From contig NZ_JAAORH010000003.1 of the NCBI RefSeq assembly GCF_017696085.1, positions 1 to 64,000 on the forward strand: a stretch of DNA of 64,000 bases, in the 5' to 3' direction. This DNA is from Prochlorococcus marinus XMU1410. Its GTDB lineage: Bacteria; Cyanobacteriota; Cyanobacteriia; PCC-6307; Cyanobiaceae. The notes under the pieces were generated by a model. That model had not been told where the DNA came from, did not search any database, and saw only the letters and a program-made list of their open reading frames with translations. The translations under genes were made by a program, and so were the position numbers. Shown piece after piece: positions 37,824 through 46,220 of the stretch; the stretch's first letter is position 1; every line of letters begins with the position of its first letter.

Positions 37824-38028
37824 AACTATCTCATTAAATTCTTTTTCGTGGAAGGACTAAATGGAATGTTGCTTAACTATCACATGTTCCAGTTTTTTCA
37901 TTTCTGGACATAAAGAAATACCCTAATTTAGAGAAAAAGGAATTTACTTATAAGAGATTAACGTGTGAAGAGTTTCTGATTTGTATAATTTATTTTAAAA
38001 AGGTATAAATTATCTACAGTATTGTTTG

Positions 38029-38223
38029 CTATTTCTTTTCCCAAAATAGATAAAGATTTGAAAACTGGTTTTTAGTATCTACTATTGCAGTGCTTGTTGA
38101 GATCAACTTCCATCCTGCAGAATTACGTTTTTTCATAATTGCTGCAAGTTCGATTTCCTGTCTTTGAGTATTTGCATTCCCAACTGCATAATATATATCA
38201 AGATCATTTTCTACTTTTGCCAT
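38029..38223 (-). CDS. small protein resembling DUF4177
   Basis: 64 residues, ATG at 38223. YYAVGNAN...IELAAIMKKRNSAGWKLISTSTAIVD...NLYLFWEKK follows the pattern of DUF4177-type beta-alpha-beta proteins (aGWel.s...fwrk). Soluble, function unknown. Transcribed toward the Yfr2-type RNA. Confidence 0.6.
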   Translation of the reverse strand: MAKVENDLDIYYAVGNANTQRQEIELAAIMKKRNSAGWKLISTSTAIVDTKNQFSNLYLFWEKK

Positions 38224-38316
38224 TTTTTAAGGTGATGCTTTATTCAGAGTTAATATTACTCAATCTTTCATCGTTACTGGGTAAGATTAGATAGGGTGGT
38301 TGTAAATAAGTCTTAT

Positions 38317-38403
38317 ATGGTATTACCTTCACCCCAAATTGCGATTGGACTGCTGCTTATAAGTATTGGAATAGTAGTTACTTTCGATATCAAAATTGAT
38401 TAG
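38317..38403 (+). CDS. possible 28-residue single-helix membrane peptide
   Basis: ATG at 38317 to TAG at 38401-38403. Sequence MVLPSPQIAIGLLLISIGIVVT plus a short acidic/basic tail: one hydrophobic helix, sized like small photosynthetic or respiratory subunits, but I do not recognise it as any of them. No ribosome-binding site is visible. It is the only coding candidate in the 258-base gap 38224-38481. Confidence 0.4.
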   Translation: MVLPSPQIAIGLLLISIGIVVTFDIKID

Positions 38404-38481
38404 TTTAAAAGTAAATAATTAAAAAAAGTTAGATATTTGGGTAAATATCTACTTAATTCGATCAATAAAGAATTATCTTAT

Positions 38482-39087
38482 TTAGATCAAGAATAAAAAG
38501 CACCCTGCAATAAATCCACTTAAATGACCTAACAAACTTACCCCTGGCAAAAATGAGAAAATCAAACCTATAAGGCATATTGTCTTTGACATTTTTTGTA
38601 CTTGGTAATTGGATTTTAAACCAATTTTTTTGCCTAAAAAGTGACTCTTTCCATAAAAAGACGTTAACAGTACGAATCCAAATAAAGCATAAATTATTCC
38701 ACTAAATCCTAAAGCGGCATAGTTGGGATAGAAATTAAGAAAGTACAATAAAATCTTTTCGTAAACCCAGATAATAAAAAAATTCAAAAAAGAACAAATT
38801 AAAATAAATTTCAGATAAAAAAATCTGCTTTCTATTCCAAGTCTCATCAAAAAATATCTAGTAATGATTATTCCGCCAATATTTGATAATAAATGATTTA
38901 AATCTGCATGAAATAGAATTGATGTGAAAATCCTGTAAGGTTGATCACTAATTAATCTTGGTACAAAGTAAAAATATTCTTTATCAATAACTCCAATTAA
39001 ATCTGTAAAAATAAAAACTAAGATTAAAAAAAATCCTGTAACAAAATACTGCAAATCATATTTAGATATTGAATTATTAATAGCCAT
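38482..39087 (-). CDS. rhomboid-family intramembrane serine protease
   Basis: 201 residues with about six membrane helices. HADLNHLLSN after helix 1, the catalytic Ser in LGFSGIIYALFGF (GxSG-like) and His in LLGHLSGFIAGC give the rhomboid dyad. Cleaves membrane proteins within the bilayer; substrate unknown. The adjacent genes do not indicate a target. Confidence 0.88.
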   Translation of the reverse strand: MAINNSISKYDLQYFVTGFFLILVFIFTDLIGVIDKEYFYFVPRLISDQPYRIFTSILFHADLNHLLSNIGGIIITRYFLMRLGIESRFFYLKFILICSFLNFFIIWVYEKILLYFLNFYPNYAALGFSGIIYALFGFVLLTSFYGKSHFLGKKIGLKSNYQVQKMSKTICLIGLIFSFLPGVSLLGHLSGFIAGCFLFLI

Positions 39088-39130
39088 ATTTTCTTAAGTT
39101 TTATACTAAAAGAATATCTACTTACTTAGA

Positions 39131-39157
39131 AGAAAAGACCCTCAAAAGAGTCTTTTT
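39131..39157 (-). terminator. terminator of the 52-aa gene
   Basis: AAAAGAC (39133-39139) pairs with GTCTTTT (39150-39156) with an inner CT/AG pair and one mismatch; loop CAAA. It lies 24 bases beyond the stop of the minus-strand gene at 39181, and T-rich sequence follows on both strands, so it may act in both directions. Confidence 0.6.
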
Positions 39158-39180
39158 AAAGTTTTGAATTTATATTACCT

Positions 39181-39339
39181 TTAGTAAAATTTGCAATGCG
39201 AACTTGTTGGGTGGTCTATGCATTCTTTTTCCCAATAATCTTGTCTTTGATCTTTTGGTAGTTGATAACTAAAATCATGCATTCTCCAAATATCTGAAGT
39301 TGCATTCCTTAGGGCAATGAACGGAGTAGTAAGTCTCAT
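39181..39339 (-). CDS. small hypothetical protein (52 aa)
   Basis: ATG at 39337-39339 (minus) preceded by a strong AGGAGGT ribosome-binding site, stop at 39181-39183. Sequence begins MRLTTPFIALRNATSDIWRM and ends HPTSSHCKFY; soluble, basic at the N terminus, two Cys near the C terminus. Strong RBS plus a terminator behind it make this a convincing gene despite its size. Function unknown. Confidence 0.75.
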   Translation of the reverse strand: MRLTTPFIALRNATSDIWRMHDFSYQLPKDQRQDYWEKECIDHPTSSHCKFY

Positions 39340-39570
39340 AAACCTCCTATATCTCTATTTTTTAAGTATCTTCCTATTTAATTGAAATTACTAGAGTATT
39401 AATACCCCAAATATTCTGTAGAAATAAAATCAGCTTCACATAAATTACTATAAAAAGAAATCTTCTTTGTTTAATTTATGTTGATACTTTAATGAAAAAT
39501 AAATCCCTAATACATCCCTAATCAAGTTTTATAAAACTGGATATATTTTTCTTTTTTAAGAAAGAAAACT

Positions 39571-40596
39571 TTAATCTTTCAAAGTATTTTTGTCCCCTTT
39601 TTTGATTTTAAGAATAGATTTTATAGCAATTTTTTTAAATTTATAAAAGACTTTAGGAAAAGTTGATTCAAAGTAAAAAATTAATCTATTCACTATTTTA
39701 TTTTGATCTTTTGGACGAAAAATATTAAATGGGAAACTCGTATCTGAAACAAGATTTCTCAAAGAATTTCTTAGAACAAAGAACTTTGAATTTGACCTTA
39801 TTGCATGAAAAGTAATAGAAGAACGACTATTAGTCATACTTTGTGAATCCAAAGAACCATGAATAGTTAAAGAATTCCATAAAAGTACATCCCCACAATC
39901 CAACTTAGGGGCTAAAACTTTATATTTTTTATCTTGAATTTGTTTATTAACCCTTTCAATAAAAGCATCGTGATTATCTGCAACATTATTTTCTATACTC
40001 ATCTCAGAAATATCATCTAAATGACTTTTTGCGCAGACAAAAAATCTCCCTGCATTTGCTTTTATATTTTCAAGAGCAACCCAACCAGCGATCATATTCC
40101 CAACAATTTCATCATCTAAATAATAACTATCTTGATGTTCCCAAGTAACAGAATTCCCTTCAAAATACATAGACTGTACAATCATAGGTTTATCGTTAAT
40201 AACTAAGGAAATAAAGTTAGCTAAAAAATTATTAGATGCAATAATATCTTCAAAACCATGCCTCAATAAGGGAAATTTCTTAATGTATAAACTTTGAAGA
40301 TTTAATATTGGATTCATAATCCAATTTTGGTCATTAAATATATTTCTTTCTAACTTTGCGGTTGCCTGTCTATAGAGATGACCTTTAAAATTTTTAACCT
40401 CATTCTCCCATGCGTTAATTAAATATCTGCAATCTTTATCTTTAAAAACTTTCTTGAAAACAATAAAACCATTTTCTTCATAATATTTTTTCGCTTTTTG
40501 AATATCTAAATTAAAGTTGAATTTAGGAACTAAATCCTCTAAATCAGTTTCAGGTACTTCGCATTTATATCCATTTTTAGTTTTAAGAACTAGCAT
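39571..40596 (-). CDS. phytanoyl-CoA dioxygenase (PhyH)-family Fe(II)/2-oxoglutarate enzyme
   Basis: 341 residues. WEHQDSYYLDD carries the HxD iron ligands, and TIHGSLDSQSMTNSRSSITFH supplies the distal His and the Arg for 2-oxoglutarate. A DUF-like start (KKYYEENGFIVFKKVFKD) is also typical of PhyH. These enzymes hydroxylate small molecules, lipids or modified sugars; substrate not predictable here. Adjacent to tRNA-Ser and flanked by short direct repeats (39496-39524 and 40801-40830), so it may be accessory. Confidence 0.85.
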   Translation of the reverse strand: MLVLKTKNGYKCEVPETDLEDLVPKFNFNLDIQKAKKYYEENGFIVFKKVFKDKDCRYLINAWENEVKNFKGHLYRQATAKLERNIFNDQNWIMNPILNLQSLYIKKFPLLRHGFEDIIASNNFLANFISLVINDKPMIVQSMYFEGNSVTWEHQDSYYLDDEIVGNMIAGWVALENIKANAGRFFVCAKSHLDDISEMSIENNVADNHDAFIERVNKQIQDKKYKVLAPKLDCGDVLLWNSLTIHGSLDSQSMTNSRSSITFHAIRSNSKFFVLRNSLRNLVSDTSFPFNIFRPKDQNKIVNRLIFYFESTFPKVFYKFKKIAIKSILKIKKGDKNTLKD

Positions 40597-40954
40597 TTAA
40601 TATTAATTATACTAATTAAATAATAAACTAAATTTTACTTTTTCTTAAAATGTGTAAGATACAAGTTTGTAAAATTTGCAATTACGAGGAGAGTTAACAG
40701 AAAAGTATTGAAGGTCAATTTTATAAATTTGTCTTAAATATTTATAGCAATAACTTCGTACTTTTACGCAAAAATTAAAACTTGATAACTATTAATTTTG
40801 GCAAAATGAATCCCTAACACATCGTTAATACCATTCGTTTTTCTGAGATATTATTGTCAATATTAGGGTTGAACTTTACTACAAATTATTAATTCGCAAC
40901 AGTCATACTGGACTTTTTGACGATATCTGACGATTCCTTAATTGTATAGAATTA
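40597..40954. other. 358-base gap without a credible gene
   Basis: AT-rich intergenic DNA between the PhyH gene and tRNA-Ser. Contents: the direct-repeat copy AATCCCTAACACATC near 40809, a 15-codon Cys-containing ORF at 40650-40697 (MCKIQVCKICNYEES) without RBS, and an ATTACGAGGAGAG stretch at 40681 resembling the tRNA 3' end (ATTACGGAGAGGG at 40951). Confidence 0.6.
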
Positions 40955-41039
40955 CGGAGAGGGTGGGATTCGAACCCACGAATAGTTTCCTATTAAACGA
41001 TTTCGAGTCGTTCGCTTTCGGCCACTCAGCCACCTCTCC
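40955..41039 (-). tRNA. tRNA-Ser (anticodon CGA)
   Basis: Acceptor stem GGAGAGG/CCTCTCC, D arm with GGCTGAGTGGCC, anticodon stem AACGA/TCGTT with loop CTCGAAA (anticodon CGA, reading UCG), a long variable arm typical of tRNA-Ser, and a T arm with GGGTTCGAATCCC. Discriminator G; CCA is not encoded. A typical integration target for mobile elements. Confidence 0.95.
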
Positions 41040-41101
41040 TGCTTTTTATAAGTATGCACATAAAAAAGAAAAAATTTTGAACTATATAATTATCTTAATT
41101 A

Positions 41102-42124
41102 TTAATTCCAACCTACATCTTTCATCAATTTAATAGCTAGAGAATTTTTTTCTCCAAGGTCTTCTACAGTTACACTATCAGGCGTAAACTCTCCAAAGTT
41201 CTTTACTATTTCATTCTGATTAACTTCCTTCAAAGGATGTTCAAAAGTAGGAGCAGCTAAACCTTTACTTCCTTCGGGAGATGCTAAGAATTCAAGCAAC
41301 TGAATAGCTTCATTTTTATTTGTTGCATATTTTGCAACACCACCGGCACTAATATTTACGTGTGCAGGATTAGGAGTAAGGACCTTTGTTTTTTTTGCAT
41401 ACAAAGCATCTCTTCTTCCATTAACACCAGCTAACATTCTTGCGACGTAATAATGATTAACAATTCCTACCCCGCATTTTTTCTTAGAAACTGCTCTAAT
41501 TATTGAAATATCACCTGGGAAAAATGGTTGGGAAACATTTGAAATCATCCCGTCTAACCAAGCTTTAGTTTCTGATTGACCTTTGTTAATTATTTGATTG
41601 GCAACTAAAGATTGATTATATGGACTTTTTCTATTTCTTAAACATACTTTCCCTTTTAAAGAAGGATCAGCCAAATCAGTGTAATCATTAATCTTGCTAA
41701 CATCTACCACTTTTGGATTGGCTATCATAACTCTCACTCTTCTTGTTAATGCATACCATTTCTTATTTGGGTCTTTTAATCCAATAGGAACATCATTTTC
41801 TAAATTAGAAGAATTTATTGGTTGCAGTAAGCCAGCTTTGGCTGCATTAGTAATTCTTGCTGCATCTACTAACAATATTAAATCTGCTTGAGAATTCTCC
41901 CCTTCGCGTTTCAATCTTTCGATTAAAGAAATTCCTGCTGCCTCAATAAGCCTGACTTTTATTCCTGTTTCTTCTGCAAACTTCTTATAAATACTTCTAT
42001 CTGTGTTGTAATGTCTACCTGAATAAACTTTGACTTCTTTTTCTGTTGAATTAGCTGGTATATTAACGTTTAGCAAAAATGTACATGTTAGTGCTGAATA
42101 AAAAAGTTTTTTGAGATTTTGCAC
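41102..42124 (-). CDS. futA: ferric iron ABC transporter periplasmic binding protein (FutA/IdiA)
   Basis: 340 residues with a signal peptide (about 1-26) and an iron-binding-protein fold of the FutA/IdiA/SfuA type: VKVYSGRHYNTD at the start, YALTRRVRVMIANPK, and the C-terminal NHYYVARM holding adjacent Tyr residues that coordinate Fe(III). Captures ferric iron in the periplasm. Transporter subunits are not in this window. Divergent from piuC across a 102-base gap with two palindromes. Confidence 0.93.
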   Translation of the reverse strand: MQNLKKLFYSALTCTFLLNVNIPANSTEKEVKVYSGRHYNTDRSIYKKFAEETGIKVRLIEAAGISLIERLKREGENSQADLILLVDAARITNAAKAGLLQPINSSNLENDVPIGLKDPNKKWYALTRRVRVMIANPKVVDVSKINDYTDLADPSLKGKVCLRNRKSPYNQSLVANQIINKGQSETKAWLDGMISNVSQPFFPGDISIIRAVSKKKCGVGIVNHYYVARMLAGVNGRRDALYAKKTKVLTPNPAHVNISAGGVAKYATNKNEAIQLLEFLASPEGSKGLAAPTFEHPLKEVNQNEIVKNFGEFTPDSVTVEDLGEKNSLAIKLMKDVGWN

Positions 42125-42165
42125 TTTTCAAAATTAGTATCTATGGTTACTTTATACCCATCAAA

Positions 42166-42210
42166 AGAGTTCAAACTCTAAAAGCCATCTTCGATACATT
42201 AAACTGTATC
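42166..42210. promoter_or_regulatory. two palindromes in the futA-piuC control region
   Basis: AGAGTTCAAACTCT (42166-42179; 6-bp arms, 2-bp centre) and GATACATTAAACTGTATC (42193-42210; 6-bp arms, 6-bp centre), the second ending 16 bases before the piuC ATG. The position between divergent iron genes suggests binding by a Fur-type regulator; the second begins GATA and ends TATC like a Fur box but its centre is different. Confidence 0.5.
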
Positions 42211-42226
42211 ATTTTTTATATGCCAT

Positions 42227-42892
42227 ATGAATTATTTAACTCATCAGTTATTAAATGCTGAAGAAATCAATTTTATAAAGAAAGAATTAGATGAAGCAAC
42301 TCAAGATTGGGAAGATGGGAAAAAAACTGCAGGAAGTCATGCATCAAAGGTAAAAAATAATTTGCAATTAAATAGAAATTCTGAAGTATCAAAAAACATC
42401 GCTCAATTAGTTAACAAAAAGATCCTCTCCAGCCAATTAATAAAAAGTTTTTCTTTACCAAAAAAAATACATGGAATAATGTTTACAAAATCTTTAAATA
42501 ATATGCATTATGGGAGACATATTGACAATCCGTACATGTGTTCCGGCAGATCAGATTTATCTTTTACTCTCTCATTAACGAATAAAGAGTCTTACAAAGG
42601 TGGAGAATTAATTATTGAAACAATGAATTCAGAAGAGAGATTCAAATTAAATGCTGGAGAGATAATTTTATATCCAAGTTCTTATTTGCATGCGGTGAAT
42701 GAAGTAAATAATGGTGAAAGATTGGTATGCGTGGGTTGGATAGAAAGTTATGTTAAATCAACAGAAAAAAGGGGATATTTATTTGATTTAGACGCAGGTG
42801 CAATAAGTTTATTGGCAAAGCATGGCAGATCTGACGAACTTGATCTTATTTTTAAATCTTATTCAAATCTCTTAAGAGTTATGGGGGATTAA
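42227..42892 (+). CDS. piuC: PKHD-type Fe(II)/2-oxoglutarate hydroxylase (PiuC-like)
   Basis: 221 residues. YGRHIDNPYM carries HxD, YPSSYLHAVNEV the distal His, and the domain length fits PiuC/YbiX proteins, which are iron-regulated dioxygenases linked to iron uptake in Pseudomonas. Divergent from the iron binding protein gene, which supports an iron-related role. Exact substrate unknown. Confidence 0.88.
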   Translation: MNYLTHQLLNAEEINFIKKELDEATQDWEDGKKTAGSHASKVKNNLQLNRNSEVSKNIAQLVNKKILSSQLIKSFSLPKKIHGIMFTKSLNNMHYGRHIDNPYMCSGRSDLSFTLSLTNKESYKGGELIIETMNSEERFKLNAGEIILYPSSYLHAVNEVNNGERLVCVGWIESYVKSTEKRGYLFDLDAGAISLLAKHGRSDELDLIFKSYSNLLRVMGD

Positions 42893-42964
42893 AAAGAATC
42901 ATTTTATACAATAAAAAGAATATTAATTAGAAATTGATTAAAATATAAGAAACTTATTTATCAA

Positions 42965-43204
42965 ATGCCAAAAAAGAATTCAATTGCAATTTTTATAGCA
43001 GCCACAAGCGCATTATCTATTTCAATGGCAGATAGTAATACAGTTAAAGCAGGTGAAAATGATTTAGGTGGATTAAAAGAATGGAACACTGATATGCCTT
43101 TAGATGCGGATTTCAAATTAGACGTCGAAGCTCAAAGAATAGCTGATGAAGCAGCTAAATCATCCGCATGTATCCCTATTGGCGAAGGAGAAAACTGCTG
43201 GTAA
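42965..43204 (+). CDS. small secreted protein (79 aa)
   Basis: Begins with KKNSIAIFIAATSALSISMA, a signal peptide with likely cleavage near residue 28; the mature part is acidic, about 50 residues, with Cys69 and Cys78 near its end (SSACIPIGEGENCW). Located directly behind piuC, 72 bases away. No family recognised. Confidence 0.7.
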   Translation: MPKKNSIAIFIAATSALSISMADSNTVKAGENDLGGLKEWNTDMPLDADFKLDVEAQRIADEAAKSSACIPIGEGENCW

Positions 43205-43360
43205 TTATAAAAAAGATTTGAAATTACTTTTTTATTTAATGAAAGATTTAAATATATCCAATTTTCAATAGACACTTCTAAAAATCTTGAGGAATTTATA
43301 TTTTCTAATTAATTTTCACCCAGAATAAATAAATTTCTTCAATCAAGATGTTTATAGTCA

Positions 43361-43390
43361 AAAAAAAAGCCCCTTAATAGGGGCGTTTTT
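43361..43390 (-). terminator. terminator of the porin gene
   Basis: Stem GCCCC (43369-43373) with GGGGC (43380-43384), 6-base loop, flanked by A8 on the plus side (T8 on the minus strand) and T6 on the other side. Positioned 22 bases after the porin stop; it could also terminate plus-strand transcripts from the 42965 gene. Confidence 0.88.
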
Positions 43391-43405
43391 TATTCTAAAA
43401 ACAAT

Positions 43406-44650
43406 TTAGAATTTGAATGTGGTTTGCAAAAGATAACCCGTCATGTCAGTTTCAACATCACTGGAATTTTTAGAAGTTCCACCAAATATTGTAGGAGTTA
43501 CTGAAATTGAATCATTTACTTTGTACTTATAGTAAAGTTCGTACAAGAAAGGTTCAATTGTCTCTCCTTCAACCATTTGAGGCTGACCAAATGCTAAGCC
43601 AATTTTATCATCTGCATTGAATACGTCAGTCCAATTAAGTCCAACAAAATAAGCAGTAGTATTTGAATTTGATGAAGCATCTGTTTCTGAGGTGTCATAA
43701 CCAACTGAAATAGAAGGTATAGCAGTTTCTGCATCTGTTGGTCTCCACCAAGCTCTTAAACCTACGTTGGTACTATTTTTATCACCTGGTCTTGCTTTTC
43801 CATCAGTTGTCATGAAATAAGAATCAGTCCAACCATTATATTTCATGTTAACTAAAGCAGAAACAGAATAATTAGGCTGTGTATAACCTACTTGAGTTGC
43901 CCAACTTTGTTTAGCTTCATTAGTGAAGATAGGGTTTTTAGATGTAATGTTTGAGCTCATTGCAAAACCGTTATCTGCAGTATAAGCCCAACCAACTCCA
44001 GGACTTGTACTAGCACCGTAAGCTGCTGCGTTACCTCCAAGAGTAAATGCTTTCAGTACTGGTTCGTATATTGAAGGAGTTGTAGCATGCATATAGTAAT
44101 TTTCGATCTTTGGACCGAAAGTTACCGTATGATTGCTATCACCAACTGGAGTTGTGTACCAAAGTTTGTCTACCTTAAGTGTATCTCCATTTCCGTTCCC
44201 GGAACTTAGATAAGTGTTGTAGACAGATTTTGTTTTAGACCAGGAAGTATGATTTCCAGTTTTAATTCTAGTGTAGAGATTATCATCACCAGAAAAACTA
44301 GTATTTAAGTTCAATGTGTATGTATACATGAACTGAGTTGTACCATCATAAGTGTCGTCATCAGTATCGACACTTCCTACATCAAAAATTGCTTTACCAT
44401 CTAAAACTGTTGTATCCGAAAAGCCACCAGCTTCGAATTCATTAAATTTAGATTCAATATTATCAACTCTCTCATTGAGATTTACAATTTCTTTAGAGAA
44501 AGTTTTACTATCGAGTAGTGTTTTTGAAGATTTGTTGCTACGAGAGTAGCTATTCATTTCTTCAAGATTAACATCGGAAGCTTGTGCAACAATTGGAGTT
44601 AATAAACTCAAAGAAGCACCTGCAACCAACATTTGTTGGAAGAGTTTCAT
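43406..44650 (-). CDS. outer-membrane porin (cyanobacterial Som/OprB-type)
   Basis: 414 residues. Signal peptide (about 1-24), a short segment resembling the leftover SLH region, a coiled-coil (KTFSKEIVNLNERVDNIESKFNEFE), then a beta-rich porin barrel with alternating polar/apolar strands and the terminal aromatic Phe (TTFKF) typical for outer-membrane assembly. Allows passage of nutrients; in the iron neighbourhood it could serve iron, but this is guesswork. Terminator directly downstream; palindrome upstream at 44693-44707. Confidence 0.88.
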   Translation of the reverse strand: MKLFQQMLVAGASLSLLTPIVAQASDVNLEEMNSYSRSNKSSKTLLDSKTFSKEIVNLNERVDNIESKFNEFEAGGFSDTTVLDGKAIFDVGSVDTDDDTYDGTTQFMYTYTLNLNTSFSGDDNLYTRIKTGNHTSWSKTKSVYNTYLSSGNGNGDTLKVDKLWYTTPVGDSNHTVTFGPKIENYYMHATTPSIYEPVLKAFTLGGNAAAYGASTSPGVGWAYTADNGFAMSSNITSKNPIFTNEAKQSWATQVGYTQPNYSVSALVNMKYNGWTDSYFMTTDGKARPGDKNSTNVGLRAWWRPTDAETAIPSISVGYDTSETDASSNSNTTAYFVGLNWTDVFNADDKIGLAFGQPQMVEGETIEPFLYELYYKYKVNDSISVTPTIFGGTSKNSSDVETDMTGYLLQTTFKF

Positions 44651-44692
44651 TTTACCTCACACTAAAATTACCCACATGAATGGGTATAAGAA

Positions 44693-44707
44693 TTGTATCC
44701 AATACAA
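44693..44707 (-). promoter_or_regulatory. palindrome upstream of the porin gene
   Basis: TTGTATCCAATACAA, perfect 6-bp arms (TTGTAT/ATACAA) around a 3-base centre, 43 bases upstream of the porin ATG. A 5-bp hairpin ACCCA/TGGGT (44670-44685) lies between it and the start. The shared ATACA/TGTAT core also occurs in the piuC palindrome, but the spacing differs. Confidence 0.4.
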
Positions 44708-44789
44708 CTTTTTTAGTAAGGCATATTAGATTCATTTACAAGTAACATTTTTTACAACGGTTCCTTTAAAAAAATCAATTAAAGAGTTT

Positions 44790-45659
44790 TTATTTTTTTA
44801 ATAAAGGAAAATTCAAAGCATTTCTTTCTTCCGTCCATGAAGATGCAACTTCTCTTGCTAATTTTCGAATCTTTTCAATATATTGTGCACGATCTGTAAC
44901 AGAGATTACTCCTCTAGCATCAAGCAGATTAAAAGTATGACTACATTTCAGAACATAATCAAGCGCAGGGTAAGTTAATTTTTTTTCTATTAAAGAAATT
45001 GACTCAGCTTGATAAATTTCAAATAATTTTCTTAGATTATCAGGACAAGATTCAGTAAAATTATAAGAGCATTGACTTTTTTCAAATTGAAGCCAAATAT
45101 CGCTGTATTTCAAATATTTGTTCCAATTTAAGTCCCAGATACTTTCCTTATCCTGCAGAAACATGGCAATCCTCTCTAATCCATAAGTAATTTCAATTGG
45201 GATAGGATTACAATCGATACCTCCGCATTGTTGGAAATAAGTAAATTGAGTAACTTCCATTCCGTCCAACCAAACCTCCCAACCTACACCCCAGGCTCCA
45301 AGTGTTGGCGACTCCCAATTATCTTCAACAAATCTAATATCATGATTTCTAGGATTAATTCCAAGAGATTCTAAAGATGTTAAATATTTTTCTTGGATTC
45401 CTTCTGGTGAAGGTTTAATAATTACCTGATATTGAAAGTAATGTTGCGCCCTATTTGGATTATCACCAAAACGCCCATCTGTAGGCCTTCTACATGGCTC
45501 TGCATATGCAACACTCCAAGGCTCAGGTCCAATAGCCCTTAAAAAAGTATGAGGATTCATCGTTCCAGCACCCTTTTCGGTGTCATATGGCTGCATAATC
45601 AAACAACCTTCTTCTGACCAAAAATTATTTAAATTTTGAATTATATCCTGAAAAAACAT
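44790..45659 (-). CDS. glyQ: glycyl-tRNA synthetase alpha subunit
   Basis: 289 residues, the usual size for the alpha chain of the heterotetrameric bacterial enzyme. [27 protein letters not shown] and [10 protein letters not shown] are diagnostic. The beta subunit (glyS) is not in the window. Attaches glycine to tRNA-Gly. Confidence 0.98.
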   Translation of the reverse strand: MFFQDIIQNLNNFWSEEGCLIMQPYDTEKGAGTMNPHTFLRAIGPEPWSVAYAEPCRRPTDGRFGDNPNRAQHYFQYQVIIKPSPEGIQEKYLTSLESLGINPRNHDIRFVEDNWESPTLGAWGVGWEVWLDGMEVTQFTYFQQCGGIDCNPIPIEITYGLERIAMFLQDKESIWDLNWNKYLKYSDIWLQFEKSQCSYNFTESCPDNLRKLFEIYQAESISLIEKKLTYPALDYVLKCSHTFNLLDARGVISVTDRAQYIEKIRKLAREVASSWTEERNALNFPLLKK

Positions 45660-45812
45660 TAAATTAAAATAGTGGGAAAATTTAGATCAATGCCATTAGA
45701 CATAATAACAAAGCTTTAACTTAAAAATATTTTGAAATCCAAGTTCTCAAAAATATAATGCTATAAAAGCTGTCATTAAATTAGATCCTTGATAAAAAAC
45801 AATGAAAATTAA

Positions 45813-46199
45813 TTATGCAAAAAAATCTAATGGCAATGGTCCAAAAGTATTAGATTCTTTAGCACCTTCGTCATACTGACATGTTATTAAAATTCCTTCT
45901 CCAAGACCATTTTCAGATCTGACAAAAACATTACTTGTTTTTTGATTAGCTTTTAAAAAAACACCTCCATCAGCATGAAGGGAAGCTAAATTACCAAATT
46001 TAATTGAGGAATATTTCTTAGAAATTGATTGTAATGCTTCAATAGCTTTATTATCACTAGGTGCCATTATCCCTATAGTTATCCAATCGGCATTAAAAAT
46101 ATTTGCTTCTAATTCCTCTAAAATTTTTTTTACTTGCCTATTACTTAATCGAGGAGCAGTTCTAAGATTATTTAAATCGACTAATTTATTTATTTCCAT
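45813..46199 (-). CDS. DUF1824 family protein
   Basis: 128 residues; the layout, with LxLTxLRTxP-like start (LVDLNNLRTAPRLSN), central ADWITIGIMAPS and final GEGILITCQYDEGAKESNTFGPLPLDFF, matches the cyanobacterial DUF1824. Soluble. Function unknown. Second gene of a run of small minus-strand genes, 21 bases after the tautomerase-like gene. Confidence 0.72.
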   Translation of the reverse strand: MEINKLVDLNNLRTAPRLSNRQVKKILEELEANIFNADWITIGIMAPSDNKAIEALQSISKKYSSIKFGNLASLHADGGVFLKANQKTSNVFVRSENGLGEGILITCQYDEGAKESNTFGPLPLDFFA

Positions 46200-46220
46200 T
46201 AATTTTATATCTAAAAATTC

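Larger units (their letters stand above)
37545..38028. other. 484-base gap: Yfr2-type RNA and no convincing protein gene
   Basis: Holds the Yfr2-type RNA at 37728-37812. Elsewhere I see only a 22-codon ORF at 37550-37618 on the plus strand (no RBS) and AT-rich sequence. The 200 bases from 37830 to 38028 contain no ORF above about 25 codons. Confidence 0.6.

Noticed and set aside
40942-41133. 63-codon ORF with RVGFEPTN...FGHSATSP
   Set aside because: A classic false ORF antisense to a tRNA-Ser gene.
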